The notes: generated by a model from the letters alone, not told the origin. Positions 46,563-59,880 are shown, counted from the stretch's first letter. The stretch is 64,000 nt of DNA from Parapristionchus giblindavisi (GCA_943737045.1 CALSFV010000093.1:248001-312000); one strand, 5' to 3'. Program-made: numbers and translations.

Positions 46563-49500
46563 CAGTCCCGCAAGGTCTTCTCTTGTGTAGGGGGGTGCGG
46601 CGAGCGCGGCGACCCCCCTTGGTCGCCTGGTTTTTCAAGTGCATTTTTCGCGTTAAATTGCGAATTAATTTATTTTTCCCATTCATTATCGTGTTCGTGG
46701 GGATGTTTTAGTCCAGATACATGTAAAATACTTTAGCATGAAAGGATTTTGAAAATGTTCTTGACCATTTTCATGGTCGGAAGAAATAAGTCAGTTCCGG
46801 TTCGTGGTGTGTAGGAATCCGGGAAAAAGAAAAATTCTGGCAATTTGCCAGCTCTGTTTTCATTCCCATGAACACCTCCTTGTTAATGCTACTTTTCAAT
46901 TTGTTCATGTCATTTGTGCTTATTTCATGCTTTCTCATTTCAGGATACCCTATCCTCCCGATGATGCGTGGTGGCTGAGTTAGAAAAGGAACGGATCAGA
47001 TAAGATTTTTGACTGTCTTTCTTTTGTTTCCTTCTTTGAACCTTAGCTTTGTGGTTAAATCGTTCAGGTTTGAGGATCGCGTTAGCTGTCCTGCACGGGC
47101 AACTACAGCACAAACTCCACACAGGTGAATATTAAAAACTAATATAACTATTGAAAGTGAAAAGACAGCGACTTTGGAGAAGAAAGAAAGAGAAACGCTT
47201 TGTAGAAGTATCTATAATGAGTAAATGTATCTTGTCCCAATGCTTAATGTATCTTGCGTACATAATCTGCAGTATGTTCTTTATAAATATTAGACAGTTC
47301 AGGTGTATCCTCGCTTTGTCGGTCTCTTTTGATGTTCACGTCACTCGTGTTCACACGCTTCTCTGCTATGGGTTCTGTCACTTGTTCTACAAGATTCTTC
47401 GATTCCCTTGATCAGATACGTCCTTTTTTGTTTCCTAAGGGATTATGACTTGATAATGAACGTTTTCTTTTACATATCAAGAATAAAAAGAGTTTGAACA
47501 ACAAGTTGCTTGTGGATTACTTATTTCAGCTTCTAACCGTGCCCAGGTCCATTCGTTCTCCGATATTTGCTTCTCTTCATCTTGTGACATGTAAGTGGAT
47601 AGTTTATTTCAATTATATGACATTTTCATTTGACAATTGGGGGATGTTCATGATTTGGGCTATCATCTGCAGTAGTTATTCTTATGATTTTACCAATATA
47701 TTGCTTTAAAAATATTGTTTTCATCTTTTTTTGTTTTAATAATATACCAATAATAACGTCATTGTCAGGGTCTTCATCGCTGGAAAGTCGCCTGACATGG
47801 AACAAACTGTCGCCGATTATTGATTTATTGTTCCGTATCTATTGTATTGCAAATAGTTTTCTCTAATCGCATGATATTATCGTGTGATACTAATATATTA
47901 TTCATTATCATTATATAAGTATCACACGCTAGTATCATGTAATTAGAAAGAAACCACAACTTCACTTTATTTGTTTATTCTAGAGTAGAAACATATAATT
48001 CGAAATAAAACGAATTAAAAACAGCAGAAATCGATAATTCAAGAAATCAATAAGTATCCATATAGTTTGCCATAGAAATCTTCATAGTATCGTACTTCAA
48101 CTTGATCCATTCGTGGTGTATGTATATGCCTCAAAAGAATTTGATCAATAATGGCCATTTTCGGTCAATTTCGGTGTTCAGCTTACACAACGAATATATG
48201 TAAATAAAGATTTATTTCAGCTAGTTAGGGACGGAAGAATGGCTAGAGGTTCATGAACGTTCAAGCGTTGATAGATGAGCGCGGTCAGAAACAGAGATAA
48301 AGACAGATCGGATCGAGCCAATTGCATTCAAGAAACAATTGAAATTCGCTCCCACACTCACCTGGATGAGTTCCCAATTCATTAACAAGATTCACTACTG
48401 GAAAAGAAGTGCACCTTATTGAACAGAATACAGTAACCCGAATCATGAACATCCCCCAATTGACAAATGAAAATGTTACCTTTTCCATGCACCGATGATA
48501 GAGTAGATGACAAGGCGAGCCATGCTGAGACAGTCCCATAGAGATCATACATTTTCGCCCCACCCACAATCAGTTGTTTTTGCGAATTATAAACTGACCC
48601 GAAATTAGAACAAAACTGACCCGATCTACATCTCAAGTACTCGAAACTGACCCGATCTTAGGTGATTCTTACTAATCTCGATCTCCCGCATATTCCTAGA
48701 TGGGTCTCGAGTTTCAAAACTGACCGCATCGACAAAAAGTGCTCACTCACAATGTGGGTGCTCGAAAATGTATGATAGAGATACTGCAACAACCAATGGT
48801 AATCAATGAGAGTTACGATTGTGGTGTCGCATCCCACAGCCAAAGTATTGTTGCAAATAAAGCGCATGAATTTTGTCGTATAATTGAAATAAACTATCCA
48901 CTTACATGTCACAAGATGAAGAGAAGCAAATATCGGAGAACGAATGGACCTGGGCACGGTTAGAAGCTGAAATAAGTAATCCACAAGCAACTTGTTGTTC
49001 AAACTCTTTTTATTCTTGATATGTAAAAGAAAACGTTCATTATCAAGTCATAATCCCTTAGGAAACAAAAAAGGACGTATCTGATCAAGGGAATCGAAGA
49101 ATCTTGTAGAACAAGTGACAGAACCCATAGCAGAGAAGCGTGTGAACACGAGTGACGTGAACATCAAAAGAGACCGACAAAGCGAGGATACACCTGAACT
49201 GTCTAATATTTATAAAGAACATACTGCAGATTATGTACGCAAGATACATTAAGCATTGGGACAAGATACATTTACTCATTATAGATACTTCTACAAAGCG
49301 TTTCTCTTTCTTTCTTCTCCAAAGTCGCTGTCTTTTCACTTTCAATAGTTATATTAGTTTTTAATATTCACCTGTGTGGAGTTTGTGCTGTAGTTGCCCG
49401 TGCAGGACAGCTAACGCGATCCTCAAACCTGAACGATTTAACCACAAAGCTAAGGTTCAAAGAAGGAAACAAAAGAAAGACAGTCAAAAATCTTATCTGA

Positions 49501-49933
49501 TCCGTTCCTTTTCTAACTCAGCCACCACGCATCATCGGGAGGATAGGGTATCCTGAAATGAGAAAGCATGAAATAAGCACAAATGACATGAACAAATTGA
49601 AAAGTAGCATTAACAAGGAGGTGTTCATGGGAATGAAAACAGAGCTGGCAAATTGCCAGAATTTTTCTTTTTCCCGGATTCCTACACACCACGAACCGGA
49701 ACTGACTTATTTCTTCCGACCATGAAAATGGTCAAGAACATTTTCAAAATCCTTTCATGCTAAAGTATTTTACATGTATCTGGACTAAAACATCCCCACG
49801 AACACGATAATGAATGGGAAAAATAAATTAATTCGCAATTTAACGCGAAAAATGCACTTGAAAAACCAGGCGACCAAGGGGGGTCGCCGCGCTCGCCGCA
49901 CCCCCCTACACAAGAGAAGACCTTGCGGGACTG
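46563..49933. mobile_element. 3.37-kb element with 1.06-kb TIRs and TA duplication
   Basis: Begins CAGTCCCGCAAGGTCTTCTC and ends with the complement, flanked by TA (46,561-46,562 and 49,934-49,935). Unit 1 shows the empty site TTGAATAAGCAC near 25,527. TIR arms are about 46,563-47,624 and 48,872-49,933. TA plus a CAGT start fits the Tc1/mariner superfamily. No DDE transposase is recognised in the 1.25-kb centre. A shorter extra inverted match (47,625-47,665 to 48,436-48,476) and exon-like pieces with good splice sites are present on the minus strand (for example a 60-nt piece ending before GTAAGT at about 48,906). The paired open frames in the arms are mirror copies. Confidence 0.87.
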
Positions 49934-50310
49934 TAAGCACATTCAATGTAAAAACGTGTGTATGTGTGTGTTTGGTGCCGAGACGGTAGAGATCGAAAGA
50001 TCAAAGATCAAAGATTAAAGATTAAAGATCAATTTGAGATCATACGACTATGGCAGACAATGTGGTATTGTGTTAGGCGGGCGGTTTATGTACACAAAAA
50101 TGGCTATAAAATGTAAATATGTAAAAAAAAAAGAAAAGTAGTTAGGTAGTGACTAAGCAGCGATAACTATGGTTCCCGGCATACACTCTGATTGGGAAAA
50201 GGCAGAAAAGCACCAAACTCTAGACGACGACAAAGTGTGTGTAAGGGTGCGTGCTGAGATGATGGTGGTGGTGTGCACCACACCATCTCCCTTTCTGCTA
50301 TATCCTACTT

Positions 50311-50607
50311 CTACATCGGGGGATAGCCACAGTCAACGAACAAATGAGGAGGCGGCGGCGGAATTGATGAGGAGGAGGGAATGGGCAAAGAAGATGAATA
50401 AATTGTGGTGTAGTCATAGGGATACGGTAGTGGTGTTGGTGTAGAGGTGAACAACTCACACGAAACTTGGGGCATCGGGTAGCCGCTGGCGCTTAGCATG
50501 TGATGGTAGAAGGGCGCGGCAGACGCGGATGACGCTCCGGCTCCACCGGGAAATAGTACGCCGCCGTTTTTATCGACCGTAGGACGCTTGCACTGGGGAA
50601 CTCCGGA
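50311..50607 (-). pseudogene. mbl-1: duplicated last exon of muscleblind
   Basis: Exact-length copy (297 nt) of 25,892-26,188 with the acceptor and TAG stop intact. The substitutions seen include E-to-D in PYPYEYTT and F-to-S in the serine-rich stretch. The next exon upstream is absent because the duplication ends at 50,927 beside the palindrome. It lies on the same strand as, and upstream of, the main gene body, so a transcript starting beyond the window would meet it first. The open frame is preserved, which could reflect recent origin or use as an alternative terminal exon. Confidence 0.85.
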
Positions 50608-52512
50608 CTGGAATCAGAATTATTGATTAGTTCATGATTATTAAATCATCATGATCGATTGATTAATGTATGATCTACTAGAAAAAGACGTAGGACAGAG
50701 ATAAGGACAAGAGACGAGAAATTATGATTATTGATTAGTTGATATCTACGCGCAAACAAAGATAAATCAATCAATAAAACGCATTCATGCTTTGTCTCTC
50801 TACACATAACAAGGGTTAGAGCATCGTTGTTTCACGCAAATCAATCAATAAAATCTGCAAAATCAATCAGTAAAACAGTAAATTCTAGATAGGAAAGAGA
50901 TATCGATTAGGCTCACGAATGATGCATTAGATCTAATACAGCATCATAGCCTATCATTCATATTCTCAATACAATGTGTTACAAATTTATCTTATTCTTG
51001 GAGAATCATGAGGTGTTTACTCGAACAACTATGATATCTCATTAATAATTCAAACAATATACGTTTCTATTATAACAAATGGCCCCAAATATGGATTTAT
51101 AGTTTTTAAGTAATGGTCACTTGAAAATCGTCATGTTGCAAGTTCCGGGTACAACCAACCAGTTTCCGATATACTCTTCTAATAACTTGAACAGGACCTT
51201 CCAACAGACAACCTAGAACATCACAATCATCACAATCATCACAACTTCAGCTAAATTAGAGAAAATGATACACTATTGAAAAAATTAATTTATGGTAGAA
51301 AGTGAGAAAGGCTTCTAGTTTTCTATATTACACAACACCAATCTGATTTCAATAGCAATCTCCAATTGTTTACTCCAACACCGATTGTTCGGATAACCAT
51401 AGAAGAATTTCAAGAACAGGTTCTTCAAGAATACAAAAATATACCAGCCAGATTAGTGATTTCTACGCTAGCAACACATCCCAGTAGATAACTGACTACA
51501 TATTTGAAAGCTGAATGAGTAGTGATATTACAGAAATGGATTCTTTATGTATGGCTAAGTTTGTCAAACTTTTGAATAATCCATATTATAACCATGAATT
51601 GATAAAAACAAAATAGAATTACAGGGATATCATTGATTATGTATTGCAGCTATACATTACACACTAATGAAGACCTTTAAATCCTTTTAATAGTTGCCTT
51701 ATTTATTGATGAGGAGAGAAACATCCACAAATCTTACATTTATTCGATCAATAGGTTGGTACACCATTTACTGGTGATAGGAAACACCAATGAAACTATT
51801 ACGATATACCGATTACATCGAAATATTGTCTATGATGTTTATTCAAAATGATCATTATGCAACACGTGTTGTGGGCTGTACGAAGACACATAGATGTATG
51901 GTCCATTAACAAATCTTCAATTAACCTATAAATATTATATTTTATCTGATATACACTCAGGCGTAAAGATATGTCAAATGCTTTCAAGCTAAGTATGATA
52001 ACCACTACATAACCATGACATAACCAAACATAGCATGACCATGACATGATATTGATTACTGTATTCTATTTTATCTACTATGCACTCACACGTAAAGATA
52101 TGTCAAAATCTTTCAAGTTACACATAATAACCAATACATAACCATGACATAACCAAACATAGCATAACCATAACCATAACATGACATTGATTACTGTATT
52201 CTATCTTATCTGCTATGCACTCACACGTAAAGATATGTCAAAATCTTTCAAGGTACGCATGATAACCACTACATAATCACGACATAACTAAGCCTAAGCC
52301 TAAGCATGTATTATATTTTATCTACTATGCACTCAGACGTAAAGATATGCCAAAATCTTTCAAGGTACGCATGATAACCACTACATAATCATGACATAAC
52401 TAAGCCTAAGCCTAAGCCTGAGATGTCGTTCATTTTGATTTATCTGCGAAAATCGATAATGCCGTAAATATTGCTCTTTAAACTGCATGGTTTTAATAAG
52501 TTCATTACTGCA

Positions 52513-52549
52513 CTTAGCCTAAGCCTAAGCCTAAGCCTAAGCCTAAGCC
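52513..52549 (-). repeat. interstitial telomere repeat array, left arm
   Basis: About six GCCTAA units, that is TTAGGC on the minus strand, the nematode telomere repeat. Shorter runs occur at about 52,286-52,304 and 52,400-52,418. Confidence 0.9.
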
Positions 52550-53263
52550 GAAGCGTGTGGCGTGTGAAGCGATTCCGAGCGAAGCGAAGGATGTTTTTTT
52601 TGCGGTGGTTTCTGTTGCTTCCTCTTCCTAGATTGCCCCCTTATCATCATTTGGCTAAAAAAAAATCGTTACTTACAAGTAACCTCAACCTTTATCTTTT
52701 TTACAGAAACTGTAAACTGACACAAAAAACTGTTTACTCTAATCTTATTATCGTTAAAGGCACCCTATTTTTTACCCTCCGCTCTGGCATACTCTCTCGC
52801 AGACAAAGAAAGAGAGAGAGAGTGGTCAGTGCGGGGAGTTGCAAATCATTTAAGAGCGAAAAAGCATTTAAGAGTGAACTTATCACCCTCCAACTCTCTC
52901 TCGTGATCAGAAAACGAAGAAACAGTGTGTGAAATAAAGAGATGGATTGACTTTAGCAGAAGTCTAACTTGAAACTCCCCGCACTGACCACTCTCTCTCT
53001 CTTTCTTTGTCTGCGAGAGAGTATGCCAGAGCGGAGGGTAAAAAATAGGGTGCCTTTAACGATAATAAGATTAGAGTAAACAGTTTTTTGTGTCAGTTTA
53101 CAGTTTCTGTAAAAAAGATAAAGGTTGAGGTTACTTGTAAGTAACGATTTTTTTTTAGCCAAATGATGATAAGGGGGCAATCTAGGAAGAGGAAGCAACA
53201 GAAACCACCGCAAAAAAAACATCCTTCGCTTCGCTCGGAATCGCTTCACACGCCACACGCTTC

Positions 53264-53301
53264 GGCTTAGGCTTAGGCTTAGGCTTAGGCTTAGGCTAAG
53301 T
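53264..53301 (+). repeat. interstitial telomere repeat array, right arm
   Basis: Mirror image of 52,513-52,549: about six GGCTTA units on the plus strand. The two arrays point their TTAGGC strands away from the palindrome centre. Shorter runs lie at about 53,394-53,412 and 53,510-53,526. Confidence 0.9.
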
Positions 53302-54887
53302 GCAGTAATGAACTTATTAAAACCATGCAGTTTAAAGAGCAATATTTACGGCATTATCGATTTTCGCAGATAAATCAAAATGAACGACATCTCAGGCTTA
53401 GGCTTAGGCTTAGTTATGTCATGATTATGTAGTGGTTATCATGCGTACCTTGAAAGATTTTGGCATATCTTTACGTCTGAGTGCATAGTAGATAAAATAT
53501 AATACATGCTTAGGCTTAGGCTTAGTTATGTCGTGATTATGTAGTGGTTATCATGCGTACCTTGAAAGATTTTGACATATCTTTACGTGTGAGTGCATAG
53601 CAGATAAGATAGAATACAGTAATCAATGTCATGTTATGGTTATGGTTATGCTATGTTTGGTTATGTCATGGTTATGTATTGGTTATTATGTGTAACTTGA
53701 AAGATTTTGACATATCTTTACGTGTGAGTGCATAGTAGATAAAATAGAATACAGTAATCAATATCATGTCATGGTCATGCTATGTTTGGTTATGTCATGG
53801 TTATGTAGTGGTTATCATACTTAGCTTGAAAGCATTTGACATATCTTTACGCCTGAGTGTATATCAGATAAAATATAATATTTATAGGTTAATTGAAGAT
53901 TTGTTAATGGACCATACATCTATGTGTCTTCGTACAGCCCACAACACGTGTTGCATAATGATCATTTTGAATAAACATCATAGACAATATTTCGATGTAA
54001 TCGGTATATCGTAATAGTTTCATTGGTGTTTCCTATCACCAGTAAATGGTGTACCAACCTATTGATCGAATAAATGTAAGATTTGTGGATGTTTCTCTCC
54101 TCATCAATAAATAAGGCAACTATTAAAAGGATTTAAAGGTCTTCATTAGTGTGTAATGTATAGCTGCAATACATAATCAATGATATCCCTGTAATTCTAT
54201 TTTGTTTTTATCAATTCATGGTTATAATATGGATTATTCAAAAGTTTGACAAACTTAGCCATACATAAAGAATCCATTTCTGTAATATCACTACTCATTC
54301 AGCTTTCAAATATGTAGTCAGTTATCTACTGGGATGTGTTGCTAGCGTAGAAATCACTAATCTGGCTGGTATATTTTTGTATTCTTGAAGAACCTGTTCT
54401 TGAAATTCTTCTATGGTTATCCGAACAATCGGTGTTGGAGTAAACAATTGGAGATTGCTATTGAAATCAGATTGGTGTTGTGTAATATAGAAAACTGGAA
54501 GCCTTTCTCACTTTCTACCATAAATTAATTTTTTCAATAGTGTATCATTTTCTCTAATTTAGCTGAAGTTGTGATGATTGTGATGATTGTGATGTTCTAG
54601 GTTGTCTGTTGGAAGGTCCTGTTCAAGTTATTAGAAGAGTATATCGGAAACTGGTTGGTTGTACCCGGAACTTGCAACATGACGATTTTCAAGTGACCAT
54701 TACTTAAAAACTATAAATCCATATTTGGGGCCATTTGTTATAATAGAAACGTATATTGTTTGAATTATTAATGAGATATCATAGTTGTTCGAGTAAACAC
54801 CTCATGATTCTCCAAGAATAAGATAAATTTGTAACACATTGTATTGAGAATATGAATGATAGGCTATGATGCTGTATTAGATCTAAA

Positions 54888-57746
54888 CTTATACTTTTTA
54901 CTGAGTATTCAACCACACCAGTTAGATTTTGACATGATGTCATTCTTTAAGTTTTTAATTTGAACATGATTGGTTTTAAGCATAACCATTTCAACGTCAT
55001 CGGTTTTACATTAGCCTCATGCTAGGCTAAACAATGAAATAGTAGGCATATCTGTAGCAAACGTATGAAAACATATACATATTACTCCCTGCAAAGCGAA
55101 TCTATCTACATATTGTTTGACAAATCATTTTAGAAGTGCTTCAGATGCTTGAATTACCATGGATAAACGTAAAGTTAAACAAGATTCTGGTATTTTCATG
55201 TACGATCGCGTTAATGTCGTGTTTGATCATGTAATGATATGCGTTTCATCATTTCAATACGAAGAGTTGAGCGGTTCTGTACACTTTTGCGCGATATACA
55301 TCCATGGTTCTATATAGCAATGTTTGACTACATAAATTAGTACATAGTTCGACAATTAAATGGTTCATGATTATACTATATTACATAAATCAGTATGTGA
55401 TCAAATAATTATAAAGATTTCTCATGATTGTTTGTGTTGATTGAAACAGTTAAGATGTCCTACATTGTGAAAGTGTTATTCGTGGTAATGAAGTATTAAA
55501 GGCTGATTTGGTGTAATATGTGGGTCCAACAATGTTGATTTCTGTTTACTACTACTAGATTCGAGAGGCATCAGTGTAGCTCAGTAAGTAGAAAGTACCG
55601 TACCGGAAGGGTTCCCACTTACATTTTCGATATATTTACCATTCAAAACCATGCCTTTTACCGCTTATAGAAATTAACATTTAGTGTTATTCATTCATGA
55701 TTCTAGCGGACAATAAGTTGAATGAAATAGTGCACGGTATGAAAAATAATTTTTGTTATCTACATGTCCTCAAAACGACATTATTTGATTTAGCCGACCT
55801 TCAAAAGATACATTATTCAACTATGAAGTACCCTACATAATTTTATAAATCACCCTTCATGAAACATAATAGCTATGTACACTATATCAATAAGTGAGGT
55901 TTGGACTTCATTACCTGAAAAGACTTTGACAACGAAAACACTATAGAAGACCATGATTTCACCTATAGACAGTGTGCCATATACTTGTATTAAACATGTA
56001 TTTCATCAGAGCACATCTCAAAATAATAGAAAAAACAAACGGGACAACAGGTTTGGACTATGTTTCATATAAGTGAATTTACATAATGGAAAGTGTATAA
56101 ACCCAGCATATCAACCACCACCGATCATCCAATAACCGATAGGGTGTGTACTGCAAGATCTACATTCTTTAGTTATTCACCTTTAGTGATATCTCATGCA
56201 AATCCAGTGAAATGAACAGAAAAATAGTTGTGTGCCACAGCGTTAGTACTATTATACAAATAAATAACTATCTTAGCGTATGTCTACTATTAAGATTTCC
56301 AATATGTATTGTTTCTAGAGCACAAATGCATCATTAGTGGTTGCTTTCTAAATTTTTTAGTATTGTTGAGCGGTTTATCTCTCTCACTTCTTATTTACCG
56401 CCACCTTTATTTTATCCGGGCTGAATTCGCTATGTATGAATAAATAGAGTCCCATGGCGACGATTCCATGTCAACCTCCTATGAGTAAAGAAAGGAACGA
56501 TAATTCAACGTGAAGTACAGCATATAAAAATATTATAGTTTGAACATTCTGAGGAGAATGTGAATTGGCCACTCATCGATTCAACCGACAAGTAGCCCTG
56601 GATAGGGTCGAACTTTGAAAGTAAGGATATGGCACTTGTATGGTTGTAATAGGCCTGTTATATTTCTTCGTGTAATCTTTTTTCCGTAATATTTTTCGCG
56701 CATTTGCATTGAGCTTTGTCTCTTTTGATTTGTGTAGTTTGATCAAATCAATATATAACTCGTATGCAATGTACTATTCATCGAAACATTTTCTTTATTA
56801 GTGGTGAGTAGCGTCTGTCTGAATTCGAAGTAATAATAGTGGACTGTATTTTGTATGGTCATACTAATTGGAGATGTGTCTTCACTCATAAACCGTTAAT
56901 TTCAACTCTATATCAATAATATAATTTTTCATACATTTGTATTATCGGTGCTCCAGTTGATATGTTCATAGAATGATGGTATGAAGTACCCAATATAATA
57001 TTTATAACTTTACATTACCACCCTCAACCCTTACAGGTTTATTTTTTTTTGGGAATATATAAACAATAGAATGGTTGAATTGACGATTTTAATTATACTT
57101 CAAGGTATAAAGGTAGGCGTATTTTTCCTCATATAGGTTCTAATTGGATAAAAACTTCACCTTTCCGTTGTGGGGTTACTTGTATGACCTGTTAGTGGTA
57201 GAACATATTGGGCGTAATCTATGATTTATTAATAAAAATGACGAATAAGATATTGCCATTCACTTCATTTTCAATCACTCAGAGATCAATTACCTTAATT
57301 TCACGTATCACGAATTAAGCGCTATTTCTTAAGTTATTGCTAGCTTTCTTATATTTCCTGGTATTAGTCTGTTTTATGATGGACAGGTTAATATTTTCCT
57401 CTTTAACATCTCAGGTCCATTGTCAGTTATAAATGCCGAATAGGCATGCCCTCATCAACGTCATTTTGTCCTTGAATTTTAACGAATTAATTTAGTATAA
57501 ACAGTTTGAGAAACTATCTGCTCAATCTTATTGTTAGGGAATGAATCGAGTCCATTGAAGTTCTTATGGAAGATGACAGCCATGATGTATAAACAACGTA
57601 GAGTGAACGATATTGATAGGACTAGCCACTGAACTATCCACATTTTATGCCACGCCCATCAGCCGCAGGGCGAAAAGTTTACATAATCATTCCAACCCAC
57701 GGTCTTGCTACATTGTACCATCTACGTCACTCTCTCTATCATTATC
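54888..57746. other. no gene recognised
   Basis: Mostly single-copy-looking, AT-rich sequence with stop codons in all frames and no convincing exon. A tRNA-like A-box (GTGTAGCTCAGTAAGTAG near 55,576) lacks a B-box and an acceptor stem. Confidence 0.5.
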
Positions 57747-58236
57747 ATGTCACCCCTTTCATCACCCTCCATGGCTGAGATCAACCCAGGTATTTATGAT
57801 GCGTTCACAAATATCTCCCTATCTCATCATCTCTTCAGATCTCCACGAAGAGTATCGCCTCGACGATACCACGGTGAGCTCACGAGGGTGTGGAGCGTAC
57901 ATGGTCAGGGCCATGTTCACCCTGAGCAGCGAAGAGGAGCCGGCATACATCTTCCCATTGGCAGTAGATGATGCTGTAAATAAATTATTTGAATCTATCC
58001 CCAACGATGCCGAGATGTCATTTATTACTCTCAGCGTCAATAACCGTGATCTGTCATTTCCCGGTCAGAATTTTTTCATACACTATAGATTTGGTAGCAC
58101 ATCACCCGGTAATTTATTATTAAATCATATGCTTAGTTTCATTCAAAACGGTAGTAGTATTACATTAGGATCTACACTACTACTAACGTTAATGACCTTC
58201 CCGTTATTCCCGAATAGGGATATTGATGATTCATGA
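57747..58236 (+). CDS. two-exon gene of unknown family
   Basis: Exon 57,747-57,789 (MSPLSSPSMAEINP) and exon 57,839-58,236 are separated by a 49-nt intron (GTATTT...CTCTTCAG) and join in phase 1, giving 146 residues and a TGA stop. Residues about 15-105 look like an ordinary folded protein (RLDDTTVSSRGCGAYMVRAM, PAYIFPLAVDDAVNKLFES, NFFIHYRFGSTSPG). The last 40 residues are hydrophobic and low in charge, and may be intron or 3' sequence after a possible donor GGTAATTT at about 58,110. It stands alone between repeat blocks. The family is not recognised. Confidence 0.5.
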
Positions 58237-59880
58237 TATTATTATTATTAGCTATTTAACCACATTTCATAATTCACCATATATATTGTAAATGTAAGAA
58301 TATTTTATTCCTCTGGAATCATTGTAATATATTTGATAAAACAATTCATAAATAATTTCGTCTACAACTTTAACGACGATTATAACAATAGTTCATATTG
58401 TATGTTATATACTTATTGTGCTTGGAGGTGCCAATATAGAGAGAGAGAGGCATTGTATATATTGAGCTTGTCTCTAATCTTTCATAAAACTATATTTATA
58501 TCTCTTGATTTTGTTGTGATTGATTATGGGAATGTATGTTAGAACTAATGAGTAGGAAATAGTGGTTGTATTTTATGCTTTGTTTCAATGTGATGATCAA
58601 CTTGTCTTTAATCATTCATAAGCGTATATTTATATCTCTTGTTGTTGTGATTGAATATGGGAATGGTTGATAGAACTAGTGACTAGGTAGGGAGGGATAA
58701 GGGTAATTAATCATTTTGTGAATATAAGTGTAAAATCTCTTCCTCATATTACGAGATGACTTTTACCATACCATCTAGCCAAATATTCACGGACTCGCGA
58801 GTTGTCTGGTTTGAGTATTTATATCAAACTTTATCACTACTAATATCAGTTGGAATATCCTAAATTACGTAATCACTTGTTAGATTAAGGTTTTACTAGG
58901 GTTGTCTCAGTTTATATTTAATGGGTTTTTTTTTTTTTATTATGGGTGTCATCAGAGAAAATGAATAAATGATTTGGCTGCTGTATCTCTCTGACTGTTA
59001 TTATCATGATAGTGTAGTAAGTGGAGAATTTATTAGAATAGTGTATTGTAATAGCCATACTGATCACCATAGGTTGTAATTGACTCTTGGCCATACCATA
59101 TGCCCATATATTCAAGGCCTCGCAAGATGTCTGGTTTGAATAGTTATATCTCTCACTATTGATGAGTGAGAGAGAGACTAAAACCTCTCTTAAATTATTA
59201 GTTATGCAATTCACATGTTTCATTTGTAACTTTTGAAAATCTCTACTCATTATGTGCTTTTTATATTAGCGTCTCCCTCTTCTTTATTCCTTTCGGCAGA
59301 GATAGACACGAAGGGTCTCGTCTCAGCTTTCCTTTTTGTTTACCATACTTCATCTCTACTAATTTCAGTTGGAATAACCTAATTACGTAATCACTAGTTA
59401 AATCATGGTTTCATTTGGTTTATCTTAGTATTTATCTGCTGGGTCTTTTTTTTTTTCATTATGAATGTGCTCACAGAAAATGAATGTCTTATCTCTTTGA
59501 TTGGTAATTGTCATAGCGATGTAGTAATTGGATGAAGAGCATTAATTAAAGAGAGATATTGTGACAGCTATAGTGGTCACCGTATACTCTTACCCTTTCC
59601 TTTCATTATTTCCTTTAATATATTTATGTTCGACATATGCTCTGCTAAAGAAGATGAGATATTTCATGAGATTGATTTTATTGATAGAGAAGAAGGTTTT
59701 TATGTGTTGTTGTTTTGATGTATCTCGATCAACTTGTATTTAATCATTCGTAAACCTATATTTATATCTCTTGTCGTTGTGATTGGTTATGGGAGTGAAT
59801 GGCAGAAATAGTAAGTAGGAAGAGAGGGATGAGAGTAATTAATCATCTTCTCCTTAACGTTGTAGTTATCCTTCTCCCTC
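58237..59880. other. no gene recognised; loosely repeated phrases
   Basis: Phrases such as GTGATTGATTATGGGAATG, TCTGGTTTGAATAGTTATATC and ATTACGTAATCACT(A/T)GTTA recur two or three times between 58.5 and 59.8 kb. This suggests old tandem duplications of a few hundred bases. Confidence 0.45.

Larger units (their letters stand above)
33852..50927. other. segmental duplication, unit 2
   Basis: Homology to unit 1 begins exactly at the T after a Helitron-like terminus (33,851). It ends at the edge of the 4-kb palindrome (50,927), inside the intron next to the duplicated last muscleblind exon. From 34,246 on, the segment is also nearly identical to unit 3. It carries its own insertions at about 37,511-37,760, 38,621-39,134 and 46,563-49,933. 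Confidence 0.88.
50927..54887. mobile_element. 3.96-kb palindrome with 1.91-kb arms and telomere-like repeats
   Basis: The left arm is 50,927-52,840 and the right arm 52,973-54,887, with a 132-bp centre. The arms are almost identical and differ by one base in length. The ends read TTAGATCTAATACAGC and its complement. Each arm contains four degenerate tandem units of about 110-135 bp (CACTCACACGTAAAGATATG; left copies near 51,955, 52,082, 52,217 and 52,330), followed by a GCCTAA array. The mirrored open frames of 82 and 129 residues are incidental. It may be a fold-back transposon or a rearrangement product. Confidence 0.9.

Noticed and set aside
48382..48636. 84-residue frame in the centre of the TA-flanked element (contains LIVGGAKMYDLYG)
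   Set aside because: It looks protein-like in part, but no family was recognised, splice sites interrupt it, and no start is evident. It is recorded only as exon-like sequence.
52471..52932. 153-residue frame with an LSLSLSLSL tract
   Set aside because: The leucine/serine run is the telomere repeat read in one frame, and the mirror copy at 52,953-53,342 has the same artefact.
55445..55452. CTGTTTCA on the minus strand, the core of the nematode piRNA promoter motif (also near 15,165)
   Set aside because: Isolated 8-mers are expected by chance in 64 kb, and no cluster or clear start position was found.
55570..55640. tRNA-like sequence with an A-box
   Set aside because: No B-box (GGTTCGANTCC), no acceptor stem and no anticodon arm could be drawn.
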